This document shows, one piece after another, positions 1 through 6,836 of a stretch of 64,000 bases of DNA. Where the stretch lies: NCBI GenBank assembly GCA_004555915.1, contig SFJM01000003.1:1-64000 (forward strand), written 5' to 3'. The position numbers and the translations under genes were made by a program. Under the pieces are notes generated by a model. It worked only from the letters and a program-made list of their open reading frames with translations. It was not told the DNA's origin and made no database searches. This DNA is from Clostridiales bacterium (GTDB lineage Bacteria > Bacillota > Clostridia > Oscillospirales > Butyricicoccaceae). Numbering within the stretch: the stretch's first letter is position 1; every line of letters starts with the position of its first letter.

Positions 1-121
1 TTCCGGGCATTCAGGGCACACAGACCGGCTTCCGCTGCCTGTTTGGGTGGGCTGTCAGGCAGGAGAATACCTGCCAGCTGGGCAGCCGCAAGCGTGTTCC
101 TGGGCGTGATCTGGCATGCTG
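1..121. repeat. Left remnant of the 143-bp tandem repeat array
   Basis: This stretch matches the 143-bp unit tandemly repeated at 6019-6586 (shared stretches such as CAGACCGGCT, GGGTGGGCTGTCAGGC and CAAGCGTGTTCCTGGGCGTG). It carries the unit's hairpin, GGCAGG (58-63) and CCTGCC (70-75) around AGAATA. The similarity stops at about 121, exactly where the right-hand array resumes at 6019-6046, so a single array appears split by the element between them. The copy is cut by the window start. Confidence 0.85.
94..121. other. Putative left attachment site (attL)
   Basis: This 28-bp segment matches 6019-6046 with three mismatches. Both flanking copies share the variant GGCATGCTG where intact internal units of the array have GACACGCTG. 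That shared variant supports duplication of a crossover core by the integrase rather than chance homology within the array. The crossover point inside the 28 bp is not determined. Confidence 0.6.
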
Positions 122-985
122 ACCGCATTCCCATTTCACGATTTCGATAAATGCATTTCTCGTTTTCACAGAGTGACCAGGGGTGGTGACATTTTTGTCA
201 GGAGGGCAATAATACCGCCACGCAAAGTGAAGACCTGAATTTTGGGAAATTTTTTCGTACGGTTGGGGGATGCGGTCCTAAGCTACATCTCCTCAACAAC
301 ATTTTCGTGTGAGGGTACCCTTCAACACTACGTGTTGATGTCAAGACCATGGAATGCACAGGCAGGTATCAGAAAGACAACGGTAGCTGCGATATTCAGT
401 TCTGAGCTTCACCTGAAAAACACCTCTGTTTTTTCTGATTCAAAACGCTTTTCTGGACGTTTTTGAACTGATTTTGCAAGAATTTTTGCATTTATTTTTT
501 TGTTCGCGTATATTGTACCTGCATGCGCCTGTGCGTTATCCCCCTGCTGTAAATCATTTGCAGAGTTGGAAATGCCCCTCAGGCATCGGTCAGTCCACGA
601 CAAGTCACCGCGCTCTTGCATGGGGGGCATTCTCCCGGGCTTTCTCTGGCACGCCGCAGGCATGATTTGACTTTGCCGCCTGCTTGAGCGCGCTGTCAGG
701 CGGTGAATGCCTGATAACTACCGGCATTGTCTGAGAAAGGACTCCCCCCCTCCCTCACGTGCGCGCGAGGATTTCCCGAAAGTCTTGCACCCTACCGAGT
801 AGAAGAATTAAAAATTAAACCGATTATTTCGCTATGGGGAGTATGACCTTCGCGCGCGCATAAATTTTTCTTTCCGCTTTTTATTTTAGTATCCCACCCG
901 CCTGCATTCAACCACTTGAGATTGCTTTCTCTATGCTGGTTCATTAAATATACATGATTACAAGCCCAAAGGAATTGAGATATAC
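122..985. other. Non-coding left arm of the element; candidate replication origin
   Basis: I see no convincing gene in these 864 bases. They contain several dyads: TGACATTTTTGTCA (187-200), TCAACAC-TAC-GTGTTGA (322-338), and a GC-rich inverted pair TGCGCGCGAGG (760-770) and CCTTCGCGCGCGCA (847-860) around about 75 bp. Origins of HUH-Rep elements often lie beside rep and form such hairpins, and this arm adjoins the 3' end of rep. The origin role is inference; no nick motif could be identified with confidence. A short stretch near 697-714 resembles part of the 143-bp repeat but is too weak to call. Confidence 0.35.
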
Positions 986-1753
986 TCATTCCTTTCCATG
1001 CTTTCTTTTGCCTTTCCTGCGGCTTCTTTTCCTTGGTTCTGGCAGTAAGTACTTGATGTAAAAGAAGGAACCAAACTCATTTGTTTCCTCTCTGCGTTCA
1101 AGCACATAGCATCCAACTGGCGGGAGCAGCTGCTCATTGTCATTTACAAAGCCATGCTCTACTTTAGGCTTCTTGAGATTACGAGAACCTGTCCAGCTTT
1201 TTGCACCAACGGGTAAGTTACCATCCTGCCGTTCCTTTGTCATATACCTTGACCGTGCTGCATAACCGGTACTTTCCGTTCCGTATTCTCCTATGGTGTC
1301 AATGTCTACTTGTTCACCGTATACCCAAAGGCTTTTAATTACCTCAAGGTCATCCTCGGCAGTAGCATTTAAAACAAGATGGATATGTAACCGCTTATCT
1401 CCGTGTTTTCCTTCAACCGTATAGATGTACTTGACATCTTCACCGCGGGCTCTCCTGTGCTTTCTCAGTGCCCGAATGAACTTTCTAAAGGCTGCAATAA
1501 CTTCCTTCCTGTCCTTGGGATTATGCGCTTTATCAAAGGTCAGTGTTATGAATAGGTCGGATGGTCTGAAGTTTTCTGCCATAGTGAATTCTAAATTCTG
1601 GCGAGTTTGTTTCAGATTCAATGCCGCCCTGGCTTTGGTTGTTGCTCTGCTTTTGGCAGCGCGTACCCGTTCACTGTCTCCCGCTTCTGGTCTTGTGTAC
1701 AGGACAGAGGCAACCAGTCTCCCGCCTCGTACTGTCCGTTTATACTTTGCCAT
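986..1753 (-). CDS. HUH-type rolling-circle replication initiator (Rep)
   Basis: The 255-residue protein has the order of motifs expected of rolling-circle replication-associated proteins. Motif 1 is LFITLTFD (about residues 67-74). The metal-binding HUH motif is HIHLVLN (His123 and His125). A likely nicking tyrosine with a lysine follows in SRYMTKE (Tyr170, Lys173). The C-terminus is strongly basic (KRSRRKGKRKHGKE), as expected for DNA binding. Such proteins nick one strand at an origin and stay attached through the tyrosine. The ATG is preceded by GAGAGAGGAGAG. Two LexA-like boxes lie 38-83 bases upstream, so expression may follow DNA damage. It could also act as a relaxase for mobilization, since no other relaxase is present. 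Confidence 0.85.
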   Translation of the reverse strand: MAKYKRTVRGGRLVASVLYTRPEAGDSERVRAAKSRATTKARAALNLKQTRQNLEFTMAENFRPSDLFITLTFDKAHNPKDRKEVIAAFRKFIRALRKHRRARGEDVKYIYTVEGKHGDKRLHIHLVLNATAEDDLEVIKSLWVYGEQVDIDTIGEYGTESTGYAARSRYMTKERQDGNLPVGAKSWTGSRNLKKPKVEHGFVNDNEQLLPPVGCYVLERREETNEFGSFFYIKYLLPEPRKRSRRKGKRKHGKE

Positions 1754-1784
1754 GGTTCTTCTCTCCTCTCTCCATGCCTGATCT

Positions 1785-1843
1785 CATACAAGAACATATG
1801 TTCCCGATATACATTCTATTATGTGAACGTATGTTCTTGTATG
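1785..1843 (-). promoter_or_regulatory. Twin LexA/DinR-like boxes upstream of rep
   Basis: Two perfect GAAC-N4-GTTC palindromes occur here: GAACATATGTTC at 1792-1803 and GAACGTATGTTC at 1825-1836, centres 33 bp apart. Both fit the Gram-positive LexA/DinR core GAACRNRYGTTC. They are nested in a larger perfect inverted repeat whose 14-bp arms are CATACAAGAACATA (1785-1798) and TATGTTCTTGTATG (1830-1843). The site ends about 30 bases before the rep start codon at 1753, a position fit for repression. Binding by host LexA is inferred; an element-encoded repressor is the alternative. Confidence 0.65.
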
Positions 1844-1853
1844 GGTACAGGGA

Positions 1854-1889
1854 AAGCCGGTCATCAGGTTTCCCATATCTGACCGGCTT
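1854..1889 (-). terminator. Hairpin between the small-gene operon and rep
   Basis: A 10-bp perfect stem, AAGCCGGTCA (1854-1863) with TGACCGGCTT (1880-1889), closes a 16-base loop. On the minus strand it is followed by a short TTT run only. It may be a weak terminator for the upstream minus-strand genes, separating them from the LexA-boxed rep promoter. Confidence 0.45.
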
Positions 1890-1967
1890 CCATTCTTGAT
1901 TTGTATCACACCTGTGGGCAGCTGCCCGCTGTTTCTGCATGTACTCCCGCCTGAAAGCTACATCCTT

Positions 1968-2303
1968 TCATGACGGACCTCCGCATTTGTTTGCAGGTTT
2001 GGCAAATGCCACTGCATATTCATGACCAGCATCAAATCCCGCATAATAACCTTCATGGTAAGCATCACACAGCTGAATCATGATCTTGTAGTCATGTTCG
2101 TTCCCTGCATCCAATCCACACTTGCGTGCGAACTGCTGCGCCACACACATGGCGGCTTGACATTCTGCCCCGTCATGAGAGCAGATACAGGTTGAAACCC
2201 TCTGCCGGGTGAATCTGACTGCAGCAACTCCTGCCAATGTAGGACGCTTAACCGTGCGTTTCGTTGCCATGCTGGCATAGTTGATCTTGTTTTCATAGCT
2301 CAT
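1968..2303 (-). CDS. Unknown small protein of the integrative element
   Basis: I do not recognise this 111-residue protein. It has a basic N-terminal third (KRTVKRPTL) and several cysteines (CICSHDGAEC and AMC). Near its C-terminus is a Gly/Tyr motif, EGYYAGFDAGHEYAVAF, resembling NGYDAGYAVG in the protein just upstream, so the two may be distant relatives. Its ATG overlaps the TGA of the 2300-2620 gene, indicating translational coupling. No membrane segment or signal peptide is evident. Confidence 0.6.
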   Translation of the reverse strand: MSYENKINYASMATKRTVKRPTLAGVAAVRFTRQRVSTCICSHDGAECQAAMCVAQQFARKCGLDAGNEHDYKIMIQLCDAYHEGYYAGFDAGHEYAVAFAKPANKCGGPS

Positions 2304-2620
2304 TTTGCTCCTCCCGCCAGTACATGGCGTGCCTGCTGCCGCTTCAATGCTCCGACAGCATAACCGGCATCATATCCGTTTGCATATTCGATACTCATAA
2401 AACGGGACAGTGCAACTGCATTGCCGCCGCGCTGATCGGCATAGGAAAGGAATTCCTCTCCCAGCTCATTGTTAGGAGCTGCACCGTTTGTTCCGTCTTC
2501 CAGACCGTCTTTGTATCCCATGTTATGTATCTCATCAAACACACTATCCAGTGCCTGGATGCTTCTTTCATCAAGACCATTTCCAGACTTCGATGTAATT
2601 TCAAGATTCCATGTTCCCAT
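2300..2620 (-). CDS. Unknown small protein with Gly-Tyr repeats
   Basis: This 106-residue protein is not recognised. It carries two short glycine-rich motifs, GYKDGLEDG (about residues 35-43) and NGYDAGYAVG (about residues 81-90), spaced about 45 residues apart. The second recurs in the downstream protein, so a helical G-x3-G fold may be shared. It is tightly coupled: its start overlaps the upstream stop by one base (TAATG) and its stop overlaps the downstream start by four bases. The arrangement argues for a real three-gene unit despite the lack of homology I can name. Confidence 0.6.
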   Translation of the reverse strand: MGTWNLEITSKSGNGLDERSIQALDSVFDEIHNMGYKDGLEDGTNGAAPNNELGEEFLSYADQRGGNAVALSRFMSIEYANGYDAGYAVGALKRQQARHVLAGGAK

Positions 2621-2955
2621 TAATTCAACCTCGATTCTGGTATATCGCCCAAAATTGTGTCAAACCAACTGATTAACTTGTTCATCAATTCCGATGCTTT
2701 AATAAGCTCAGAATACGCAATATCTCCACGGGTTGCCGCATCCTGACGGTAATACATAAGCGTGCTTTCCGTGTAAGACGTACGTATAAGGTAATCCTCA
2801 AACAAATCCTTTGTCATCAGCTTAGCTTTTCTTGTACAGCATTCAATCTCCTGCACAAGGTCTATCATATCGTTTACATCACCAAGCGGCAAAACGATAT
2901 TCAGTTCACATTCAGCAGACGCAGATTGTCCGCTTTCATGCTTAAATGGTTCCAT
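2620..2955 (-). CDS. Unknown small acidic helical protein
   Basis: I place the start at the ATG at 2955 (MEPFKHESG), because AAAGAGGTC lies eight bases upstream; a longer reading begins at 3015 without such a site. The 111-residue protein appears mostly helical, with no membrane segment. It includes a Cys-Cys pair in EIECCTRKAK and ends in ILGDIPESRLN. It is the first gene of a coupled trio on the minus strand. No family is recognised. A regulatory or packaging role in the element is possible but unsupported. Confidence 0.6.
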   Translation of the reverse strand: MEPFKHESGQSASAECELNIVLPLGDVNDMIDLVQEIECCTRKAKLMTKDLFEDYLIRTSYTESTLMYYRQDAATRGDIAYSELIKASELMNKLISWFDTILGDIPESRLN

Positions 2956-3088
2956 TCTTTGACCTCTTTTCTGTTTCTCTTGACTGGGTGCAGGCAGACG
3001 TGATATACTAAACATAACAAATACGCCCGCCTGCGGGTGTTATCGTTCGGGGTTGCGTCACTCGCCAAAGTAATGAGCAATCCCTTTT

Positions 3089-3376
3089 TTATGCCCTGGT
3101 TTTCCTGCCTGCATGCCGTGGACACGGAAGATTCTCCGGTACCGGTCTAATCTCCCCATAGCTGGCGGGCGTTTCATCCGGTTCCCCGTCCAGTGTTTCC
3201 AGATACTCAAGCAGGCTATCAAAGGAAAGCAACGTGCGCCGTCCAACCTGCACGGTACGGATTTTTCCAGACTTTGTCAGCTTCCGGATAAAGTTTTTGC
3301 TAATTGCCGTATTCGGGTCAAGCTGCTTTAATTCCTCATAGGCCTGATCTACCAGCCGCATTCTTGGTAATGCCAT
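3089..3376 (-). CDS. Excisionase-family helix-turn-helix protein
   Basis: The start is set at the ATG at 3376, preceded by AAAGGTGG; an upstream in-frame ATG at 3433 lacks a site. The 95-residue protein has a winged-helix layout typical of excisionase/MerR-like DNA-binding modules: ISKNFIRKLTKSGKIRTVQVGRRTLLSFDSLLEYLE at about residues 25-60, with the characteristic lysine-rich turn and the RRTLLS wing. Such proteins bend DNA at attachment sites to favour excision, or act as small regulators. Its position between the XRE switch and the unknown genes fits either role. The C-terminal 25 residues are proline-rich and unmatched. Confidence 0.65.
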   Translation of the reverse strand: MALPRMRLVDQAYEELKQLDPNTAISKNFIRKLTKSGKIRTVQVGRRTLLSFDSLLEYLETLDGEPDETPASYGEIRPVPENLPCPRHAGRKTRA

Positions 3377-3425
3377 AACATAACCACCTTTCTTTATCTT
3401 GCGTGTCCAATTTGGACACGTTTTT

Positions 3426-3635
3426 TCATTCATAGAATTTTTGCCAATCTAAACCCAGCGTTTTGGCAATGCCTTTTGCAACTCTTGCAGGCATACAAGA
3501 ACCACGATCACCGTTTTCAATTGCAGAGTAATACCTCTGCTTAATGCCGGCAGACTGTGCAACATCTGCTTGGGTTCTATTCGCTGCATGTCGCGCATCA
3601 ATAAGCCACTGTCTCTTCTTAGAATCATTATTCAT
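3426..3635 (-). CDS. XRE-family transcriptional regulator (Cro/CI type)
   Basis: The 69-residue protein is essentially one helix-turn-helix domain: RTQADVAQSAGIKQRYYSAIENG at about residues 20-42, the standard XRE pattern with the recognition helix in IKQRYYSAIE. It lacks any effector domain, as is usual for Cro-like partners. It is divergent from the 3778-4257 repressor across 142 bases that hold repeated TAGCAC sites. Being first in the leftward unit (regulator, excisionase-like protein, small genes), it probably controls that unit. Confidence 0.8.
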   Translation of the reverse strand: MNNDSKKRQWLIDARHAANRTQADVAQSAGIKQRYYSAIENGDRGSCMPARVAKGIAKTLGLDWQKFYE

Positions 3636-3777
3636 AGCATTTTCACCGCCTTATTTAATATTATTATTTATAATAGCACTATTAGCAGGAATGTCAAGCA
3701 TTTTTAGCACTATTTTTCTTTTCTATTTACTTTCACGCCTAAATGTGCTATCTTTAATAAAAAAGAGGTGTCCTTAT
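3636..3777. promoter_or_regulatory. Divergent regulatory region with TAGCACTAT operators
   Basis: This AT-rich gap separates two divergent XRE genes. The nonamer TAGCACTAT occurs at 3674-3682 and 3705-3713, 31 bp (about three helical turns) apart. An inverted TAGCAC (GTGCTA) lies at 3745-3750. This layout resembles a lysogeny-type switch in which one or both XRE proteins bind. No -35/-10 pair could be fixed with confidence. Confidence 0.5.
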
Positions 3778-4257
3778 ATGAGATTACGCCAACTACGAAA
3801 AGAAGCGCATATGTCACAAGCTGATCTTGCAAAACATCTTAATATTGGACAGACTACATTGAGCAGTTGGGAAACAGGTAAGCGAGTACCTGACGAATAT
3901 GTATTGAAAGAAATTGCAAAGTTTTTCGATGTATCAATCGAGTATTTGATGGAAACAGAAGATATTGCCCCAGTTGGTTCTCAATCGTTAAATATAACTT
4001 CTTATGACCTCGCAATGAGAATTCTTGAAAATTTTCCTACTCTTATCTCTAACTATGAACGTGTTATTGAAACATGCAAAATGGTTGTTGTTGGCTGTCG
4101 TTTATTATCCGCTGAATCTATTGATACTATCGCTCCTGAAAAATTACTTCAAACAATTTCAGACAATTATGATTCTCTTCCTGAATCAGGAAAATCAACC
4201 ATGGACTATATCTTAACTGAGTTTTCCGAAGCAGTTAACGATATCATCAATTGTTAA
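3778..4257 (+). CDS. XRE-family repressor with C-terminal domain
   Basis: The ATG at 3778 follows AAAGAGGTG; a longer in-frame reading from 3544 runs back through the divergent regulator and is rejected. The 159-residue protein starts directly with an XRE domain (MRLRQLRKEAHMSQADLAKH, then IGQTTLSSWETGKRVP), residues 1-60. A mainly helical C-terminal half of about 95 residues may serve oligomerization. There is no S24 peptidase Ser-Lys dyad visible, so RecA-stimulated self-cleavage is not indicated; any SOS response would come through the LexA-like boxes. It is the likely repressor of the element's leftward genes. Confidence 0.8.
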   Translation: MRLRQLRKEAHMSQADLAKHLNIGQTTLSSWETGKRVPDEYVLKEIAKFFDVSIEYLMETEDIAPVGSQSLNITSYDLAMRILENFPTLISNYERVIETCKMVVVGCRLLSAESIDTIAPEKLLQTISDNYDSLPESGKSTMDYILTEFSEAVNDIINC

Positions 4258-4268
4258 GTGTATTATTT

Positions 4269-4293
4269 AAAGCCGGAACAATCCGGCTTTTCT
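4269..4293 (+). terminator. Intrinsic terminator after the XRE repressor
   Basis: A 9-bp perfect stem, AAAGCCGGA (4269-4277) and TCCGGCTTT (4282-4290), with an ACAA loop, lies 12 bases after the repressor stop and is followed by T-rich sequence. It insulates int from the repressor transcript. Confidence 0.8.
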
Positions 4294-4307
4294 TTCACCA
4301 TCTAGAT

Positions 4308-4321
4308 CGAACGATTGTTCG
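4308..4321 (+). promoter_or_regulatory. LexA/DinR-like box upstream of int
   Basis: CGAACGATTGTTCG is a perfect 5+5 palindrome with the DinR core CGAAC-N4-GTTCG. It differs from the full consensus only at one spacer base. It lies between the repressor terminator and the integrase start (49 bases upstream). Together with the twin boxes before rep it suggests joint control of excision and replication. Confidence 0.6.
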
Positions 4322-4370
4322 TTTTATTTCTCTCCCGCCTGCAAAATATATCAGAATATGAGGTGATTTT

Positions 4371-5834
4371 ATGGCATATTCAAGAAAGAGAGGCAACAGC
4401 TACTTACTCCGGCAGTCCTGCGGCTATGACATGAACGGCAGGCAGATAGTAAAGAGCATGACATGGAAGCCCGCGAAAGGCATGACAGATAAACAGATTG
4501 AAAAGGAGCTGAAACGACAGCTTGTTCTGTTTGAGGAAAAATGCAACTCCGGACAGGTGCTTGACGGTAGCATACGGCTCTGCGATTTCTGCGATATCTG
4601 GATGAAGGACTATGCAGAAAAGCAGCTGCGCCCCTCTACCTTGTCCGGCTACAAAGGCTTTTTAAAGAGAATCCTTCCAGCTCTCGGACATCTACGCATG
4701 GACAAAATACAGCCTCATCACCTTATGGCATTCTATGATAACCTCATGGAAAAGGGTATCCGGCTTGATAATAAATACAAGTGTAAGGAGGATTACTGCC
4801 AGGCTTTGCGTGGCGTTTCCCGCCGTGAATCCTTTGCATTTCGTCTCTCCCGCCTGTGTTCCTCGCTCTACCCTGATTCATCTCTTCCGGTAATTGATTG
4901 CACCAAAGCCGAATTTGCAAGGCTGGCGGGCGTTTCTGTGGGTACCCTCGAAGCCATGACCGCAGGGCGCAATATCGCTCCGGAAAGCGCGGATAATATA
5001 TGTCGTGCACTGCATGTCCCAATAGATACACTCTTTATACCGGTAGGAAATGACGATATATTGAGCACAAAGACTGTGCAGCATTACCACCGGCTTTTAT
5101 CCAGCATCTTCAATACCGCTGTGAAATGGCAAGTAATCTTTTCAAATCCATGCAGCAGGACAGACCCTCCAAAGGTGGAACGAAAGGAAGCCCTCTATTT
5201 GGACGAACACCAAGCCGCCCGCCTGCTTGATCTGCTGGACGATGAACCAGAGCAATACCGCACCATGATAACGCTGCTGATACATACCGGCATGAGGCGT
5301 GGCGAATTGTGCGGGCTTGAATGGTCTGATATTGATTTCGATAAGGGTATTATTTCTATCAGACGTTCGTCTATTTATCAGCCGGAGAAAGGTGTGTTTA
5401 CATCTGACACAAAAACGCCATCTTCCCACCGTGTCTTAAAGCTAACTCCTGATGCTCTCGCCATCCTACGGACACACAGAGCAGAGCAGGGGCGTGTACG
5501 CCTGAGTTTAGGAGATCAATGGCATGATTATGACCGGCTTTTTACGCAATGGAACGGTAAGCCGATTTATCCAGACACCCTCACAAGCTGGTTTCATAAA
5601 TTCGTGCAGAGAAACAACCTTCCGCCTGTGTCTATTCATAGCCTACGGCATACCAATGCAACGCTGCTTATAGCGGCGGGAACCAATGTGAGGGCGGTAG
5701 CTGCACATTTGGGGCACGCTCAAGCCTCTACAACCATGAATATCTATTCCCATGCTATCCAGTCAGCAGAGGCAGCAGCTGCAGACGCTTTGCAATCTGT
5801 ACTGACACAGGCAAGAAAGACAGATGCAGGCTGA
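4371..5834 (+). CDS. int: Tyrosine site-specific integrase with inserted HTH domain
   Basis: The 487-residue recombinase starts at an ATG preceded by GAGGTGA. Residues 1-65 form an arm-type binding domain and 66-260 the core-binding region. Catalytic residues are visible: Arg309 (GMRRGELCGLEW), Lys348 (DTKTPSSHR), His423 and Arg426 (IHSLRH), His449 (LGHA) and the nucleophile Tyr459 (MNIYSH). The core-binding region is interrupted at about residues 165-230 by an XRE-like helix-turn-helix (FARLAGVSVGTLEAMTAGR, then ICRALHVPIDTLF), making the protein longer than the usual 380-400 residues. It reads toward the right end, ending 185 bp before the putative attR. It should catalyse integration and excision of the element. 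Confidence 0.95.
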   Translation: MAYSRKRGNSYLLRQSCGYDMNGRQIVKSMTWKPAKGMTDKQIEKELKRQLVLFEEKCNSGQVLDGSIRLCDFCDIWMKDYAEKQLRPSTLSGYKGFLKRILPALGHLRMDKIQPHHLMAFYDNLMEKGIRLDNKYKCKEDYCQALRGVSRRESFAFRLSRLCSSLYPDSSLPVIDCTKAEFARLAGVSVGTLEAMTAGRNIAPESADNICRALHVPIDTLFIPVGNDDILSTKTVQHYHRLLSSIFNTAVKWQVIFSNPCSRTDPPKVERKEALYLDEHQAARLLDLLDDEPEQYRTMITLLIHTGMRRGELCGLEWSDIDFDKGIISIRRSSIYQPEKGVFTSDTKTPSSHRVLKLTPDALAILRTHRAEQGRVRLSLGDQWHDYDRLFTQWNGKPIYPDTLTSWFHKFVQRNNLPPVSIHSLRHTNATLLIAAGTNVRAVAAHLGHAQASTTMNIYSHAIQSAEAAAADALQSVLTQARKTDAG

Positions 5835-5940
5835 AAGACGATTCCTTCACAATCCCGGCATACTTACGCGCTGATCGGCGCAACCTCACAGATATTTCAA
5901 AGATTTTTTTGCAAGATTTACTCCCATAGACTTCATAATA

Positions 5941-5978
5941 AAACGCCCATCAGCTGACTTTTCGGCTGGTGGGCGTTT
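5941..5978. terminator. Strong hairpin downstream of int
   Basis: A 14-bp stem with a single T-G pair, AAACGCCCATCAGC (5941-5954) and GCTGGTGGGCGTTT (5965-5978), follows int by 106 bases. A-rich sequence on the left gives a T-run in the minus direction, so it could terminate in both directions. The bases between 5835 and 6018 otherwise show nothing. Confidence 0.6.
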
Positions 5979-6018
5979 CCATGTTTCAAGCTATTTAGTT
6001 TTCATGAATACTACAGAT

Positions 6019-6046
6019 GCGTTCTTGGGCGTGATTTGGCATGCTG
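6019..6046. other. Putative right attachment site (attR)
   Basis: This is the right-hand 28-bp copy of the direct repeat at 94-121. It begins the first unit of the right-hand tandem array, directly beyond the int-proximal end of the element. Confidence 0.6.
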
Positions 6047-6586
6047 CAGGGGCAGCCTGGCTTCTTGCTCCGGGAACTCATGGCACACAGACCAGCTCCT
6101 GCTGCCTGTTCGGGTGGGCTATCATGCGGGAGAATACCTGCCGGCTGGGCAACTCAAGCGTGTTCCTGGGCGTGATCTGACACGCTACCGGGCACGACCT
6201 GGCTTCCTGCTCCGGGAACTCATGGCATACAGCCCGGCTCCTGCTACCTGTTCGGGTGGGCTGTCAGGCGGGAGAATATCCGCCAGCTGGGCAACTGCAA
6301 GCGTGTTCCTGGGCGTGATCTGACACGCTGCCGGGCACGACCTGGCTTCCTGCTCCGGGAACTCATGGCATACAGACCGGCTCCTGCTGCCTGTTCGGGT
6401 GGGCTGTCAGGCGGGAGAATACCCGCCAGCTGGGCAACTGCAAGCGTGTTCCTGGGCGTGATCTGACACGCTGCCGGGCACGATTAGGCTTCCTGCTCCG
6501 GGAACTCATGGCATACAGACCGGCTCCTGCTGTCTGTTCGGGCGGGATGTCAGGTGGGAGAATACCTGCCAGCTGGGCAGCTGTAG
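6019..6586. repeat. Four tandem 143-bp repeat units with a conserved hairpin
   Basis: Units start at about 6019, 6158, 6301 and 6444; the last three are each 143 bp. Each carries a hairpin around AGAATA followed by CCAGCTGG or a close variant. The stem arms change together between copies (GGCGGG/CCCGCC, GGCGGG/TCCGCC, GGTGGG/CCTGCC, and GGCAGG/CCTGCC in the left remnant), keeping pairing through compensatory or G-T changes. Long readings over the array on either strand follow the repeat and look non-coding. The array ends near 6586, close to tRNA-Arg. Confidence 0.9.
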
Positions 6587-6629
6587 TCGTGTCCATCATC
6601 TGACTGCGGGCAAATCGGTTCTTTAAAAA

Positions 6630-6677
6630 ATAAAAAAAGAATCGGTTGAGATGCTTTTCATCGCTCCCGCCGATTCT
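6630..6677 (-). terminator. Minus-strand intrinsic terminator
   Basis: AGAATCGG (6639-6646) pairs with CCGATTCT (6670-6677), with a further GATG/CATC pairing inside. On the minus strand the stem is followed by a run of seven T residues, and more T-rich sequence follows. It lies downstream of tRNA-Arg. Confidence 0.75.
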
Positions 6678-6795
6678 ACATAATTTTCTATGATATTTTA
6701 TCATCTTATGCACAATAGAATTTCCTTAAATTCGCTTACGCAAAGGACAAATAAAGGACAGTCTTTCAGATAGTTTCCTTTAACCGTCCTAAAAA

Positions 6796-6832
6796 TTAGA
6801 AAAACCGGTTCATCCTTGCGGAAAAACCGGTT
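6796..6832 (-). terminator. Putative terminator immediately after tRNA-Arg
   Basis: The self-complementary octamer AACCGGTT occurs at 6803-6810 and 6825-6832 and can form an 8-bp stem with a 14-base loop. On the minus strand it is followed by TTTC and a T-rich stretch, right behind the tRNA 3' end. Confidence 0.5.
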
Positions 6833-6836
6833 CATC

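Larger units (their letters stand above)
94..6046. mobile_element. Small integrative element with HUH Rep and tyrosine integrase
   Basis: The element lies between 28-bp direct repeats (94-121 and 6019-6046, three mismatches) inside one 143-bp repeat unit; joining the flanks restores an almost complete unit. Genes are rep (minus), three unknown small proteins (minus), an excisionase-like protein (minus), an XRE regulator (minus), a divergent XRE repressor (plus) and int (plus, beside the right end). No capsid, conjugation or separate relaxase gene is visible, so it could be an integrative plasmid, a phage satellite or a mobilizable element. LexA-like boxes precede both rep and int. The composition is more AT-rich around the regulators than in the flanking chromosome. 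Exact ends are inferred from the direct repeats only. Confidence 0.8.

Noticed and set aside
242..663. Short readings in the left arm of the element
   Set aside because: They lack ribosome-binding sites and recognisable composition; the region looks like non-coding origin DNA.
6363..6713. A 116-codon minus-strand reading over the tandem array
   Set aside because: It runs through the 143-bp repeats and the downstream terminator, has no ribosome-binding site and follows the repeat period.
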